Below, piece after piece: positions 15,207-23,884 of a DNA stretch of 43,254 nucleotides. The translations under genes were made by a program, and so were the position numbers. Within the stretch, counting starts at the first letter, position 1, and each line of letters opens with the position of its first letter. Location: contig CAKZON010000106.1 in the NCBI GenBank assembly GCA_937136425.1, positions 1 to 43,254 of the forward strand. Direction: 5' to 3'. The notes beneath the pieces were generated by a model. It was not told the origin of the DNA. It saw nothing but the letters and a program-made list of their open reading frames with translations, and ran no database searches. The DNA is from an uncultured Crocinitomix sp. GTDB taxonomy: Bacteria > Bacteroidota > Bacteroidia > Flavobacteriales_D > Crocinitomicaceae.

Positions 15207-17396
15207 ATGTCGAAAGACCTACTACTTATAACACCGCCCTTTACACAATTGAATACGCCCTACCCCGCTACAGCGTATCTCAAAGGCTTTTTAAATACGA
15301 AAAGTATTTCTGCTTTTCAAATGGATCTTGGAATTGAGGTTATTCTAAAATTATTTTCAAAAGATACATTTACAAATTTGTTTGACATTGCCGCCCAACA
15401 AGAGTCAATCGTTTCGGAAAATTGCAAACGCATCTATGCTTTGCGAGAAGCTTATCTTCAGCCATTAGATGCTATTATAGCTTTTTTACAAGGAAAAAAT
15501 GAAACACTTGCCCGTCAAATTTGCCAAGGTAATTTTTTACCACAAGCAGCCAGGTTTGAACAATTGGACGACATGGATTGGGCTTTTGGAAATATGGGCA
15601 ATCAAGACAAAGCTAAGCATTTGGCAACGCTTTATTTAGAAGATTTGTCTGACTTTATTATAGAATGTATTGACGAGAATTTTGGTTTTAGTCGCTATGC
15701 AGAACGCTTGGGACAAAGTGCAAACTCGTTTGATGAATTATATGAGGAATTAAATGATTCACCCACAATTATTGACGAAATCACATTGAACATTCTATCT
15801 GAACGAATAGATTTTCATCAACCAAAATTCGTCTGTTTTTCCGTTCCCTTTCCGGGGAATTTATACAGTGCTTTCAGATGTGCTCAATTTATAAAAGCTA
15901 ATTATCCATCAGTAAAGATTGCCATGGGGGGTGGATTCCCTAACACAGAATTACGTTCTGTTACTGACATTAGAGTATTTGAGTTTTTTGACTTCATTAC
16001 TTTGGATGATGGTGAACTACCGGTAGAATTGTTGGCTACAAGTGTTTTGACAGGTAAATCAACAGACTATAAGCGTACAATTTTAATAGAAAACAATGAG
16101 GTTGTTTATAAAAACAACACGGATAAAGCAGATTATAAGCAAAATGAAATAGGCACTCCTGACTATTCCGATTTATTATTAGATCGTTATATCTCAGTTA
16201 TAGAAATTGCCAACCCCATGCATAGTTTATGGAGTGATGGTCGGTGGAATAAGCTAACAATGGCACATGGTTGTTATTGGGGTAAATGCACTTTTTGCGA
16301 TATCTCATTAGATTACATTAAAATTTATGAACCTATTGCTGCCAACTTATTAGTTGACCGCATGGAAGAACTCATAGCACAAACAGGTGAAAGCGGTTTT
16401 CACTTTGTTGATGAAGCTGCCCCACCTGCATTAATGAAGGCCTTGGCTTTGGAAATTATTCGAAGGAAAATTACAGTAACATGGTGGACCAATATTAGAT
16501 TTGAAAAAAACTTTACTCAAGATCTTTGCTATTTATTAAAAGCATCTGGCTGCATTGCTGTATCTGGTGGGTTAGAAGTCGCATCTGATCGTTTATTAAA
16601 ACTAATTGACAAAGGGGTTAGTGTAGAACAAGTTGCGCAAGTAACACGAAATTTTACTGAAGCTAACATTATGGTACATTCTTACTTAATGTATGGTTAT
16701 CCTACTCAAACGGTTCAAGAAACAATAGATAGTTTAGAATTGGTGCGACAACTCTTTGAATTAGGAATAGTACAATCTGGATTTTGGCATCAATTTGCAT
16801 TAACAGCACATAGTCCGATAGGATTAAGTCCAGCAGAATATGGAATTACACCCAACTATAAATCAATTACATTTGCTAATAATGATATTGATTTTGAGGA
16901 CACCACAGGAATTGACCACAACCAATTTAGTTATGGCTTAAAGAAATCCTTATACAATTTCATGCATGATGTTGGTTTCGAACTTTCTTTACAGGAATGG
17001 TTTGACTTTGGTATTCCAAGAACAAAAATTAAACCTAATTACATTGAACATTGCCTTGATGCAGTTTCCGCATTTAACACAAAACCTTCTCATAAAATTG
17101 TTTGGTTGGGCACAACACCAGTTGTAGAGGAATATACAAAATCAAAAAGAGGAAACTCTTGGCAAATGCTCAAATTCACCTTTCATTTAAAGGATAATTC
17201 AGTCACAATTAATTTAGATAAAGAGAATGGAGATTGGTTAATAAATGTCTTACCATCCTTATCAATTGTAAATAAAAAGTTGCGTTCTTTTTCAGAATTA
17301 AAAACCGATTACGAAAATGATTATCCAAACTTTGAGCTGTTCTGGTATTCTAAACCAATAAACATTTTACGTGACAATGGACTTTTAGCCATTTGA
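15207..17396 (+). CDS. Cobalamin-binding-type radical SAM protein
   Basis: A 729-residue protein. The N-terminus (DLLLITPPFTQLNTPYPATA) and the segment FVCFSVPFPGN ... IAMGGGFPN around residues 210-250 look like a cobalamin-binding Rossmann domain, although I see no DxHxxG motif. The radical SAM core follows: C356, C361 and C364 in GCYWGKCTFCD, giving a CX4CX2C cluster ligand set, not the common CX3CX2C. Later core motifs are VTWWTNIRFE, AVSGGLEVASDRLL and HSYLMYGYPTQT. The C-terminal 170 residues are not recognised. B12 radical SAM enzymes carry out methylations and rearrangements; the substrate here is unknown. Confidence 0.85.
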   Translation: MSKDLLLITPPFTQLNTPYPATAYLKGFLNTKSISAFQMDLGIEVILKLFSKDTFTNLFDIAAQQESIVSENCKRIYALREAYLQPLDAIIAFLQGKNETLARQICQGNFLPQAARFEQLDDMDWAFGNMGNQDKAKHLATLYLEDLSDFIIECIDENFGFSRYAERLGQSANSFDELYEELNDSPTIIDEITLNILSERIDFHQPKFVCFSVPFPGNLYSAFRCAQFIKANYPSVKIAMGGGFPNTELRSVTDIRVFEFFDFITLDDGELPVELLATSVLTGKSTDYKRTILIENNEVVYKNNTDKADYKQNEIGTPDYSDLLLDRYISVIEIANPMHSLWSDGRWNKLTMAHGCYWGKCTFCDISLDYIKIYEPIAANLLVDRMEELIAQTGESGFHFVDEAAPPALMKALALEIIRRKITVTWWTNIRFEKNFTQDLCYLLKASGCIAVSGGLEVASDRLLKLIDKGVSVEQVAQVTRNFTEANIMVHSYLMYGYPTQTVQETIDSLELVRQLFELGIVQSGFWHQFALTAHSPIGLSPAEYGITPNYKSITFANNDIDFEDTTGIDHNQFSYGLKKSLYNFMHDVGFELSLQEWFDFGIPRTKIKPNYIEHCLDAVSAFNTKPSHKIVWLGTTPVVEEYTKSKRGNSWQMLKFTFHLKDNSVTINLDKENGDWLINVLPSLSIVNKKLRSFSELKTDYENDYPNFELFWYSKPINILRDNGLLAI

Positions 17397-17419
17397 TCCT
17401 AAAAAAAGCACTAGCTTTG
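17393..17419 (+). promoter_or_regulatory. Promoter for the helical protein gene after the radical SAM gene
   Basis: TTG at 17393 and TAGCTTTG at 17412-17419, an exact TAnnTTTG match, are 16 bp apart. The -33 box overlaps the radical SAM stop codon, and the start codon lies 21 bp beyond the -7 box. Confidence 0.55.
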
Positions 17420-17440
17420 TCGCTCAATTAATCAAGCGGA

Positions 17441-18007
17441 ATGAAATTAGAAAAACTCGGATACACCCCAAAATGGATAAAATTCAAATTGCTAAATGAA
17501 GAAATCTTTAATGAGCAATTAGCTGAGTTGGAAAAAGAGGAAGATCAAAACATTGAGCATTTTCGCTATTATACCTTTATTCACTGGTTAGAATCTAAAA
17601 AAACCATTTCAGACAAAGAAATAGAGAACTATTTACTTTTAGCGCACGAAGATGAACATCAATTGATGGCGGGTTCTGCAGTTCGAAGTTTATTTACATC
17701 TCCCATCTTAACAGACGATCAATTTGAATACCTGAAAGAAAAATTGGCTGAATTTGGAGATTGGACAAAAAAATTGATTGTTCGAGAAGATCTCAATAAA
17801 CGCATGACTAAAGAAGCCCTAACTTTTGAATTTTATCAGGAGTGTTTAGCTTATAAAAACAAATTCGAAGACAGTCGCTTATTAGTTGCTATCATCAACC
17901 AAACTGAGGATGAAAAAATATTGAACGATTTTGAGACTAATGGATGCGGCAAACGAATTCGCACATTAGCAAGTAAGCGTTTAAATAAATTGAAACGAGC
18001 TGTTTAA
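17441..18007 (+). CDS. Helical hypothetical protein, HEAT-like character
   Basis: A 188-residue soluble protein, almost entirely alpha-helical and rich in Glu and Lys. Paired helices with short turns (SDKEIENYLLLAHEDEHQL, SAVRSLFTSP, LTDDQFEYLKEKLAEFGDW) suggest HEAT- or TPR-like packing, possibly a docking protein. No catalytic motif and no signal peptide. It follows the radical SAM gene by 44 bp but appears to have its own promoter. Its stop directly abuts the stop of the convergent FKBP gene, with no base between them. Confidence 0.68.
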   Translation: MKLEKLGYTPKWIKFKLLNEEIFNEQLAELEKEEDQNIEHFRYYTFIHWLESKKTISDKEIENYLLLAHEDEHQLMAGSAVRSLFTSPILTDDQFEYLKEKLAEFGDWTKKLIVREDLNKRMTKEALTFEFYQECLAYKNKFEDSRLLVAIINQTEDEKILNDFETNGCGKRIRTLASKRLNKLKRAV

Positions 18008-18463
18008 TTAGGCAACTACCTCTATCAATTCAACATCAAAAACTAATACCGAATTGCCGGGAATTGATCCACGGCCTTTAGGCCCATATCCAAGTGCAGA
18101 AGGAATAATTAAAACACCTTTTCCTCCTTCTTTAAAATAAGGTATCCCTTCTGTCCATCCTTGAATTACATTTGATAAACCAAAGGTTATTCCCTCCTCT
18201 GGGCTTTCATCAAATACAGATCCATCAGTAAAGTAACCTTTATATGCAACAGTAACCGTTGAAAATGCATTACAGCTCGCCCCAGTTCCAACAATATTAC
18301 GCACATAATTCAGACCAGAACTTGTTGTTGTCGCCATTAATCCGTTATCAGAAATATACTGCGCGATTATAGCAGCATCTTCGGTTGCTTGTTTCTCGGC
18401 TTTCTTTTTAGCACAAGACATTAAGAAAGCTGAAAGAATTAATAGTGAGAATAAGTATTTCAT
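18008..18463 (-). CDS. FKBP-type peptidyl-prolyl isomerase lipoprotein
   Basis: A 151-residue lipoprotein with lipobox LMSC at residue 17 and one FKBP domain. Visible family segments are VTVAYKGYFTDGSVFDES, VIQGWTEGIPYFKEGGKG, LIIPSALGYGPKGRGSIPGNS and VFDVELIEV. FKBP proteins catalyse cis-trans proline isomerisation; this one would act as an envelope folding helper. The Lys/Ala-rich linker after the anchor Cys is typical for such lipoproteins. The gene appears monocistronic and is convergent with the helical protein gene. Confidence 0.94.
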   Translation of the reverse strand: MKYLFSLLILSAFLMSCAKKKAEKQATEDAAIIAQYISDNGLMATTTSSGLNYVRNIVGTGASCNAFSTVTVAYKGYFTDGSVFDESPEEGITFGLSNVIQGWTEGIPYFKEGGKGVLIIPSALGYGPKGRGSIPGNSVLVFDVELIEVVA

Positions 18464-18608
18464 TTGAATTGTTTTAGAGGTTCGAAGTTAAAAATAAATC
18501 TATTGAAAAATAGCATAAACGTTAATTTCACTTTATTTATTGAGTTCATGACAGCCAACTAAATGATTTTAACATTTGTAGTTAATTTGTATCTTAGCTA
18601 TAACCACT

Positions 18609-19112
18609 ATGAAAAAAATAATTTGTATCCTATTATTATTTTGCCTTGCAAGCAATCAAAGCTTTGCAGAAGGATGTTATCGTCCACCTGGACCTCCATT
18701 AAAAAATAGTTTCTCTTTTAACATTTTAGGAACAGGTACTTATATTGGTTTTTCCTATGAACGTTTAATTAAAGAGCGATTGAGCCTTGAAGTTGGATTT
18801 GGGATTATTGGTGCTGGTGGAGGAGTGACGTTTTACCCTTTTGGTATCAATCCGTATGGTGGATTTGCTCCTTATACAGGAATCAAAACTACCTTTAACT
18901 CAAGAGGTTCTGGAGGAGGCAAAAACATGACTTATATCCCACTTGGAGTTACTTTCTTTACTGCAAATAAAATGGCATTTGGTATTGACGTTGGTCCATC
19001 TTACCAAACCAATTATTCACCATTTGGTAAAGTCACTCCCGAATTTGCAAGCACATTTCCCAATGCGCAAGTTTCCATTTATGGTAATTTAAAAATAAGT
19101 TACCGCTTCTAA
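18609..19112 (+). CDS. Small outer-membrane beta-barrel-like protein
   Basis: A 167-residue protein with a signal peptide (cleavage near SFAEG). The mature part alternates Gly- and aromatic-rich strands (FNILGTGTYIGFSYERL, LSLEVGFGIIGAGGG, MAFGIDVGPSYQTNYS) and ends in YRF, a C-terminal Phe in the usual outer-membrane insertion signature. The size fits an 8-strand barrel. No ligand can be read. It stands 73 bp before the tail-collar gene on the same strand; whether they share a transcript is not clear. Confidence 0.72.
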   Translation: MKKIICILLLFCLASNQSFAEGCYRPPGPPLKNSFSFNILGTGTYIGFSYERLIKERLSLEVGFGIIGAGGGVTFYPFGINPYGGFAPYTGIKTTFNSRGSGGGKNMTYIPLGVTFFTANKMAFGIDVGPSYQTNYSPFGKVTPEFASTFPNAQVSIYGNLKISYRF

Positions 19113-19184
19113 TTCTCCAGCTGGCGTTAAGCTTTTATTATTCTTTTTATTTTCTTATTTTTAGAAGAACCTAATACCAAAGCT

Positions 19185-19919
19185 ATGAACATGGACACCT
19201 CCTACCTTGCCCAAATCAATTTGTTTTCTGGAGCAATTAATCCAAAAAATTGGTTGAATTGTGATGGTCAAAATCTACCCGCATTTGATCCTTATGGAAA
19301 ACTATACAACCTATTCGGAGGTATGTTTGGCGGTAATGGAATTGAAAACTTTTGTATGCCCAACATTCCGAATGCAGACAAGGTTCGATACATGATTAAC
19401 TCTCAAGGGAATGATCCAAAAAATAATCCATCAACGGGAGTTGTTGGAGAAATATGCCTTTTTTTCAGTAAAAATATTCCTGCAAATTGGATAAAATGTG
19501 ACGGCGCTCAGCTAAATATTTCAGACTATGCTGAATTACATCAATTAATTGGCGGAAATTTCGGGCATAGTTCAAGTTCTTTTTCACTTCCTAGTCTTCC
19601 AGCGCCGCTAGAACAATTCACTTACGCAATTTGCCATGAAGGCTCTTCACCTTGGGGAACTGGAGGTTTATCAAACATCACTTTTGAAGGTACTATTGGG
19701 GCTATTCAATTATTTCCCACACCAAAAGGTTTCCAATCAAACACATGGGCTATATGTAATGGTCAAAGCCTTAGTATGAATTCGAATGAGCTATTATACT
19801 CAGTCATTGGTCCAGGATGGGGGGCAACAGGAGGACAATTTAATGTCCCAACAATTGAAGGGCCGGCAATGGGAATTGATTATATCATTTGCACCAACGG
19901 TATATTTCCTTCAGAATAA
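19185..19919 (+). CDS. Protein of three tandem phage tail collar-like domains
   Basis: A 244-residue protein made of three diverged copies of a module of about 75 residues. Each copy has a G-x-I-x-L-F strand, a W-x-x-C-[DN]-G-Q/A turn (WLNCDGQNL, WIKCDGAQL, WAICNGQSL), a Y/LLY-LIG helix, a Gly-rich turn and a final F-x-[LVM]-P segment (FCMPNIPN, FSLPSLPA, FNVPTIEG). This matches the tail collar domain of phage fibres and the microcystin-dependent protein (MdpB) group. There is no signal peptide, and no phage gene lies nearby. Translation could begin at 19185 or two codons later. Role unknown. Confidence 0.85.
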   Translation: MNMDTSYLAQINLFSGAINPKNWLNCDGQNLPAFDPYGKLYNLFGGMFGGNGIENFCMPNIPNADKVRYMINSQGNDPKNNPSTGVVGEICLFFSKNIPANWIKCDGAQLNISDYAELHQLIGGNFGHSSSSFSLPSLPAPLEQFTYAICHEGSSPWGTGGLSNITFEGTIGAIQLFPTPKGFQSNTWAICNGQSLSMNSNELLYSVIGPGWGATGGQFNVPTIEGPAMGIDYIICTNGIFPSE

Positions 19920-19925
19920 CAGCTT

Positions 19926-21083
19926 CTAGTTCAAAGCCTGCTCAATATCTGCCCAAATATCATCTACATTTTCTAGTCCCACTGAAATTCGAATTAACCC
20001 TTCTGTAATTCCAACCTTTAAACGGTCTCGCTCTGTTAATTTTGAATGTGTTGTACTTGCAGGATGTGTTGCAATAGAACGTGTATCTCCTAGATTAGCT
20101 GTTAAACTCAGTAGTTTTAAATTATTCAAAAAAGCTTTGCCTCGAGCTAACTCTCCAACAATCTCAAACGTTACAATTCCGCCTCCACCAGTCATTTGTT
20201 CTATGGCTATTTCATATTGCGGATGTGAGGGTAAAAACGGATATTTCACCGACTTTACTTGTGAATGACTCTCTAACCTTTTAGCAATTTCCAACGCGTT
20301 TGAATTATGACGTTCCACTCTAATCTCCAATGTTTCTAATGACTTGGATAAAACCCACGCATTGAAAGGAGATATTGCTGGCCCTGTGTGACGAGCAAAA
20401 CCTTGAATTTTATGAATCAATTCATGCGATCCTAAAATAATTCCTCCCATTACTCTACCTTGTCCGTCAAAATATTTGGTCGCAGAATGAATAACCAAAT
20501 CGGCTCCAAAATTTGCAGGGCATTGGTTAATTGGGGTTGCAAAGCAATTGTCGACAATAAATATTAAATTATGCTTTTTAGCAATGGCGTTTGCAGCTTT
20601 CAAATCAATAATATCAACCCCAGGATTAGTAGGTGTTTCTAAATAAAGAATTTTGGTTTGAGGAGTTATTGCATCTTCCCAAGTATCCAACTGGTCAAAA
20701 GCAACATAATTAGTTTTTATTCCCCATTTAGGAAAAATCTCAGTGAACAAGCGGTGAGTAGACCCAAAAACAGAGCGAACAGAAAGAATTTCATCTCCCA
20801 TTTCTAACAATGCTCCAAAAGTAGAAAAAATTGCAGCCATTCCTGATGCAGTTACCCAACTGGCCTCTGTCCCTTCCAACTGCGCCACCTTTTGTCCAAA
20901 TTCAGTAACATTGGGATTCGAATAACGGCTATAGATATATCCCTCTTGCTCTTCATTAAACATAGCAGCCATTTGGTCTGCATCATCAAACGTATAACTT
21001 GAAGTTAAGTATAATGGAGCTGAGTGCTCTCTATTTTCAGAACGAGGAATTTGTGTTCGTACAAGTTGTGTTTCTCTTTTCAT
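19926..21083 (-). CDS. metZ: O-succinyl/O-acetylhomoserine sulfhydrylase-type PLP enzyme
   Basis: A 385-residue Cys/Met-metabolism PLP enzyme. The PLP lysine is K203 in SATKYFDGQGR; the DGQGR ending is typical of MetZ sulfhydrylases, whereas MetB cystathionine synthases usually show a different ending. Other family segments are YSRYSNPNV (51-59), GMAAIFSTF, YLETPTNPGVD and GDTRSIATHPASTTH. Since the neighbour metX acylates homoserine, the likely substrate is O-acetylhomoserine plus sulfide, giving homocysteine (inference; MetB activity cannot be excluded). It is the last gene behind metX and hom, 77 bp after hom. Confidence 0.88.
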   Translation of the reverse strand: MKRETQLVRTQIPRSENREHSAPLYLTSSYTFDDADQMAAMFNEEQEGYIYSRYSNPNVTEFGQKVAQLEGTEASWVTASGMAAIFSTFGALLEMGDEILSVRSVFGSTHRLFTEIFPKWGIKTNYVAFDQLDTWEDAITPQTKILYLETPTNPGVDIIDLKAANAIAKKHNLIFIVDNCFATPINQCPANFGADLVIHSATKYFDGQGRVMGGIILGSHELIHKIQGFARHTGPAISPFNAWVLSKSLETLEIRVERHNSNALEIAKRLESHSQVKSVKYPFLPSHPQYEIAIEQMTGGGGIVTFEIVGELARGKAFLNNLKLLSLTANLGDTRSIATHPASTTHSKLTERDRLKVGITEGLIRISVGLENVDDIWADIEQALN

Positions 21084-21160
21084 TTTTTAAGTATTTGCTA
21101 TGGTCTAATGCTTTAATTTCAGATTGTTAATCATCAACTAATAATTGTATATTCACTTTC

Positions 21161-22393
21161 CTAATTAGACAATAAATCGTTATTAATTGAGATTTCAGAC
21201 TCACTATAAAACGCTATAAATAAATCTGGATTATTTCGATACAAACTATGTGTTAACTGCGACACATTAATTCGTCCAACTTTATATGCGTAATTATGAG
21301 AAGTAAATTGCTCTTCAACAGCTAAGAGTTTAATTTTCTCTAGAGCGGCCACATTATCTGCAGACACAAATACTTTCAATTCAAAATCTTGTGCGAGCGA
21401 ACTAGCATTCACTAATTTTTTATACTCGTATTTGTAATCATATTGTAAAGCAGATATATCCGAAAGTACAGCAGATGCTGTAGGAAAACTCCCAGCGCCT
21501 TTGCCTGTAAAAACCTGTTTATCAGAAAAAAGAGCTTCGATAGAAACACCGTTAAATTCATTATTAATATCGTAAGCAAAGCTATCAGACTTTACAAAAA
21601 GTGGTGCAACAAATGCAACTACCTTATCATTAATTTTACGTGCAAATGACACGAGGCGTAACTTCAATCCTTTTTCTTGCGCAAATAAAATATCATCTGT
21701 TTTAATGTGACGGATACCTAGATTTAAAACATCTTCTGGAATCGTTTTTAATCCAAAAGTGTGTAGAATCAGGATTTGCAATTTGTATTTACTATCAAAA
21801 CCGTCAATATCTAACGTTGGATCAGACTCTGCAAAGCCCGCTTTTTGAGCATCCTCTAGCACAAGATCAAAAGCTTGTTTTCCTGCTGGTAATGACTTCA
21901 ACTCATTATTGAGTCTTGTAAGAATATAATTAGTGGTACCATTACAAATACCTTCAATTCCTGCAAGGCTATCATTATTATAATACTCCTCTAAGTTTCT
22001 TATTACAGGAATACTGGCACATACTGCTGCTTCATATAAAAACGAAACTCCAAACTCATCTTTTAACACTAACAATTCTGCTAGATGTTCTGCAATTAGT
22101 TTTTTATTCGCAGAAACTACATTTTTTCCCTTTCTAATTGCAGTAGTAACAATTTGGTGTGCCGCATCTGCATCATCAATCAATTCAACAACCAAATTTA
22201 TTGAAGGATCATCCAATATTGAATTCGGATCATAACTAAAGTTTGACGCAGGTAAACTACGTTTCTTTGTTGGGTCTTTAACCACTATTTTTTCAATACT
22301 TGCATTGAGCAAATTACTTTGGTTAAGCACCTCATAAAGTCCAGAACCTACACATCCAAAGCCAAAAAGGCCGATTTTTAATTTAGTTGACAT
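21161..22393 (-). CDS. hom: Homoserine dehydrogenase
   Basis: A 410-residue enzyme that reduces aspartate semialdehyde to homoserine. An N-terminal NAD(P)-binding fold (KIGLFGFGCVGSGLY) is followed by VVSANKKLIAEH, a catalytic domain with EGICNGTTNYIL and AESDPTLDIDGFDSKYK, and a C-terminal stretch of about 80 residues that looks like a degenerate ACT-type domain (FELKVFVSADNVAALEKIK). No aspartate kinase is fused. The start overlaps the end of metX by 11 bp, so the two are probably coupled and under the same SAM riboswitch. Confidence 0.94.
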   Translation of the reverse strand: MSTKLKIGLFGFGCVGSGLYEVLNQSNLLNASIEKIVVKDPTKKRSLPASNFSYDPNSILDDPSINLVVELIDDADAAHQIVTTAIRKGKNVVSANKKLIAEHLAELLVLKDEFGVSFLYEAAVCASIPVIRNLEEYYNNDSLAGIEGICNGTTNYILTRLNNELKSLPAGKQAFDLVLEDAQKAGFAESDPTLDIDGFDSKYKLQILILHTFGLKTIPEDVLNLGIRHIKTDDILFAQEKGLKLRLVSFARKINDKVVAFVAPLFVKSDSFAYDINNEFNGVSIEALFSDKQVFTGKGAGSFPTASAVLSDISALQYDYKYEYKKLVNASSLAQDFELKVFVSADNVAALEKIKLLAVEEQFTSHNYAYKVGRINVSQLTHSLYRNNPDLFIAFYSESEISINNDLLSN

Positions 22394-23414
22394 TTGTTTT
22401 TAGTTTTAAAGTTGTAGGCTTATATGATTTAAAGCCGTGAAATAAAAATTCATTAATGAGATTATTCAGCTGATCGTATTCTATCAAAAAAGCATCATGT
22501 CCATGCGCTGAATTGATTATTCCAAAATCTGCATTTACTATATGTTTGGCGAGATATTGTTGTTCTTCAATTGGAAATAAAACATCCGAATTAATTCCAA
22601 CCACCAATGTTTTTGCTTTAATCGTTTCCAGTGCTTTAGTATTTCCGTCACGGCCACGACCAATGTTATGACTATCCATTGATTTAGTTAATGTATAGTA
22701 GGCATGTGGTTCAAAGCGATTGATAAACTTGTCTCCCTGATAAGCTAAATAAGAAGCCGCTTTATAGTTAGACAGGCGAGTATCAATATCTTCTTGTTTA
22801 ATTTTGAAATTATCATAAGATCGGTAAGACAACATAGCAATTGCTCTGGCAGTTTTCAACCCCGCTTTCCCACCACCTTTTCGTCCAAAAGATTCATCTG
22901 ATTGCAAGGCTATTCGTTGTGCCTCATTATATGCTTTCCCATAAGGTGAATGCACTGCATTAGTTGCAATTAAAATTAGTTTATCAATTAATTTCGGACG
23001 TGAAACAGCCCATTCTAATGCTTGCTGTCCTCCTAGCGAAGCGCCAATCAAAATATCGATTTTATCAACCTTAAGATGATTCAAAAGCAACTCATGTACT
23101 TCCACCATGTCTCTTATCGTGATTAACGGAAAATCAAGCGGATCTGGTGAGTCATCAGGACCTGTTGTTCCATAACAAGAGCCCAGTACATTGGCGCAAA
23201 TAATGAGATATTCGGAAGTGTTAAACAAACCCTTTTTAGCAAATAAACCAGGCCACCACTCATTCACTTGAGCATTACCTGAAAGCGCATGACATACCCA
23301 AATGGTTTTCTTTGCTGCAGGATTACCAAACTGTTGATAGGCAACTTTTATTTGATTTAATTGTTCGCCAGATTCTAGCTGTAATTGGTATGGATAATGA
23401 AAAAATTGTGTCAT
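22383..23414 (-). CDS. metX: Homoserine O-acetyltransferase
   Basis: A 343-residue alpha/beta-hydrolase-fold acyltransferase that commits homoserine to methionine. Motifs: CHALSGNAQ, NEWWPGLFAKKG, NVLGSCYGTTGP, nucleophile Ser126 in IGASLGGQQALEW, acid Asp278 in GINSDVLFP and His306 in AHGHDAFLIEY. The start at 23414 (MTQFFHYPYQLQ) fits the family. Acetyl rather than succinyl donor is the usual activity of this family, but donor choice depends on a few residues I did not assess. It is the first gene after a SAM-I riboswitch, with about 195 nt between aptamer and start. Confidence 0.93.
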   Translation of the reverse strand: MTQFFHYPYQLQLESGEQLNQIKVAYQQFGNPAAKKTIWVCHALSGNAQVNEWWPGLFAKKGLFNTSEYLIICANVLGSCYGTTGPDDSPDPLDFPLITIRDMVEVHELLLNHLKVDKIDILIGASLGGQQALEWAVSRPKLIDKLILIATNAVHSPYGKAYNEAQRIALQSDESFGRKGGGKAGLKTARAIAMLSYRSYDNFKIKQEDIDTRLSNYKAASYLAYQGDKFINRFEPHAYYTLTKSMDSHNIGRGRDGNTKALETIKAKTLVVGINSDVLFPIEEQQYLAKHIVNADFGIINSAHGHDAFLIEYDQLNNLINEFLFHGFKSYKPTTLKLKTNVN

Positions 23415-23608
23415 TTTTTTGAATATAAATCGAATGAATACCTTGTCTGATTTATTTTTCAGACGGAGAATTAATTGAATAAATTGGGATGAAATTTATT
23501 GCCAGATCGTGCAACACATAAGATGCAGCATGCAATAACCAATAGATGGTTTTAATCTATATTCAATATTCGGTACGCTATTTTTTGATCGTGTCATTTT
23601 CCGTAATT
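23415..23608 (-). promoter_or_regulatory. Leader between SAM-I aptamer and metX, with two inverted repeats
   Basis: This 194-nt untranslated stretch should hold the expression platform. An arm pair TTATTGC/GCAATAA lies at 23496-23502 and 23532-23538 with a 29-nt interior. A tighter hairpin GTCTGA/TCAGAC lies at 23445-23450 and 23459-23464, about 30 nt before the metX ATG. Neither is followed by a U-run on the transcript, so a classic terminator is not evident. Confidence 0.55.
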
Positions 23609-23727
23609 ATTTATATTTCTTCAGCGGATTATCCACTTGAAGCAGGAATTGGCACCTTTCAACTTCCTTTCGGAGTGAGGGTTGCCAGAGGATCAACGAG
23701 CCTGTCTCTAACCTCTTCTTTATAAAT
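23609..23727 (-). promoter_or_regulatory. SAM-I (S-box) riboswitch
   Basis: Read on the minus strand, the aptamer closes with a P1 stem of ATTTATA (23727-23721) and TATAAAT (23615-23609). It then shows the S-box core in order: AAGAAGAGG, then TTAGAGACAGGCTCG, TGATCCTCTGGCAACC, a hairpin around ACTCCGAAAGGAAGT, the conserved AGGTGCCAATTCCTGC, and a hairpin AGTGGATAATCCGCT ending in GAAGAA. These conserved blocks are characteristic of the SAM-I class, which senses S-adenosylmethionine and turns off methionine genes. It controls metX, hom and probably metZ. Confidence 0.95.
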
Positions 23728-23760
23728 CAATCACTGTTACAAGAACTGTAATCGACGCCG

Positions 23761-23792
23761 TAAAGGTACGGTAGAATAAATTTAATCTCCAA
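23761..23792 (-). promoter_or_regulatory. Candidate promoter of the riboswitch-metX transcript
   Basis: On the minus strand TTG at 23792-23790 precedes TACCTTTA at 23768-23761 by 21 bp, one mismatch to TAnnTTTG. It would start RNA about 25-30 nt before the aptamer. Confidence 0.5.
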
Positions 23793-23836
23793 ACTTTTTT
23801 TTGAATTATTTTTTGGTTTTCAGGATTTACAAGGGT

Positions 23837-23867
23837 TTGAGATACCATCTTTTTTTTCATAACTTTG
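23837..23867 (+). promoter_or_regulatory. Promoter for the VF530 gene
   Basis: TTG at 23837 and TAACTTTG at 23860-23867, an exact TAnnTTTG match, lie 20 bp apart. The start codon follows 18 nt after the -7 box. It faces away from the metX promoter. Confidence 0.65.
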
Positions 23868-23884
23868 TAAAAAGCAAAAGGATA

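Noticed and set aside
19185..19919. Prophage or phage-tail remnant
   Set aside because: No other phage gene, integrase or att-like repeat is visible; a single collar-domain gene is not enough.
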